From the NCBI GenBank assembly GCA_946408305.1, contig CAMJRQ010000090.1, positions 1 to 5,622 of the forward strand: a stretch of DNA of 5,622 nucleotides, given 5' to 3'. Positions 5,593-5,622 of this stretch are shown here, piece by piece. Numbering within the stretch: position 1 is the first letter of the stretch; every line of letters starts with the position of its first letter. Made by a program: the position numbers and the translations under genes. The notes under the pieces are model-generated. The model worked only from the letters and a program-made list of their open reading frames with translations. It was not told the origin of the DNA and did no database searches. This DNA is from an uncultured Prevotellaceae bacterium. Lineage in GTDB: Bacteria > Bacteroidota > Bacteroidia > Bacteroidales > Bacteroidaceae.

Positions 5593-5622
5593 GAATCGGT
5601 CATTAGCGTTTCACGCCCCCTC
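5593..5622. other. Unassigned right edge
   Basis: The last 30 bases after the hairpins show no gene start, promoter box or repeat that I can support. They may belong to the spacer or to the end of a gene that lies beyond the window. Confidence 0.5.

Noticed and set aside
1..5622. CRISPR array, transposon, tRNA or defence system
   Set aside because: No regularly spaced repeats, terminal inverted repeats, transposase or nuclease domains, or tRNA-like fold were seen on either strand.

Overview
The window looks like a piece of a GC-rich genome from the phylum Bacteroidota, order Bacteroidales-like. Three things point there. The protein sequences of NadD, IspF, RadC, the MIP18-family protein and LpxH have the character of that group. 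The promoter-like sites match the Bacteroidota form (TTTG at about -33, TAnnTTTG at about -7) rather than the E. coli form. The two lipoproteins at the right end have a Cys followed by an acidic stretch, as surface lipoproteins of this phylum do. I cannot name the genus. Coding DNA is GC-rich, while the short spacers are AT-rich.

Left part (1-1055, + strand): nadD (NAD synthesis), whose first few codons lie outside the window, runs without a stop codon straight into a complete ispF (MEP isoprenoid pathway). This is either a NadD-IspF fusion or two cistrons whose separating stop was lost by a small indel or sequence error. The AT-rich junction with an AAGGA motif just before the ispF ATG suggests that IspF can still start on its own.

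Middle (1043-3884, - strand): a tightly packed operon read right to left, with a membrane-attached family 2 glycosyltransferase, radC, a MIP18/DUF59-family Fe-S assembly factor, and lpxH (lipid A synthesis). The junctions are an ATGA overlap, a 12-nt gap and a TGATG overlap. The end of lpxH overlaps the end of ispF by 13 bp, tail to tail. The operon has a well-placed Bacteroidota-type promoter in the 162-bp divergent spacer.

Right part (4047-5542, + strand): two co-directional lipoprotein genes 23 bp apart. They share almost the same signal peptide, but the mature parts differ in size. The larger one appears to hold three diverged lipocalin-like beta units and the smaller one a single unit. 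A hairpin-rich sequence follows. No RNA gene, mobile element, CRISPR array or defence system was seen. Most of the window is ordinary housekeeping sequence; the nadD-ispF junction and the lipoprotein pair deserve the closest look.
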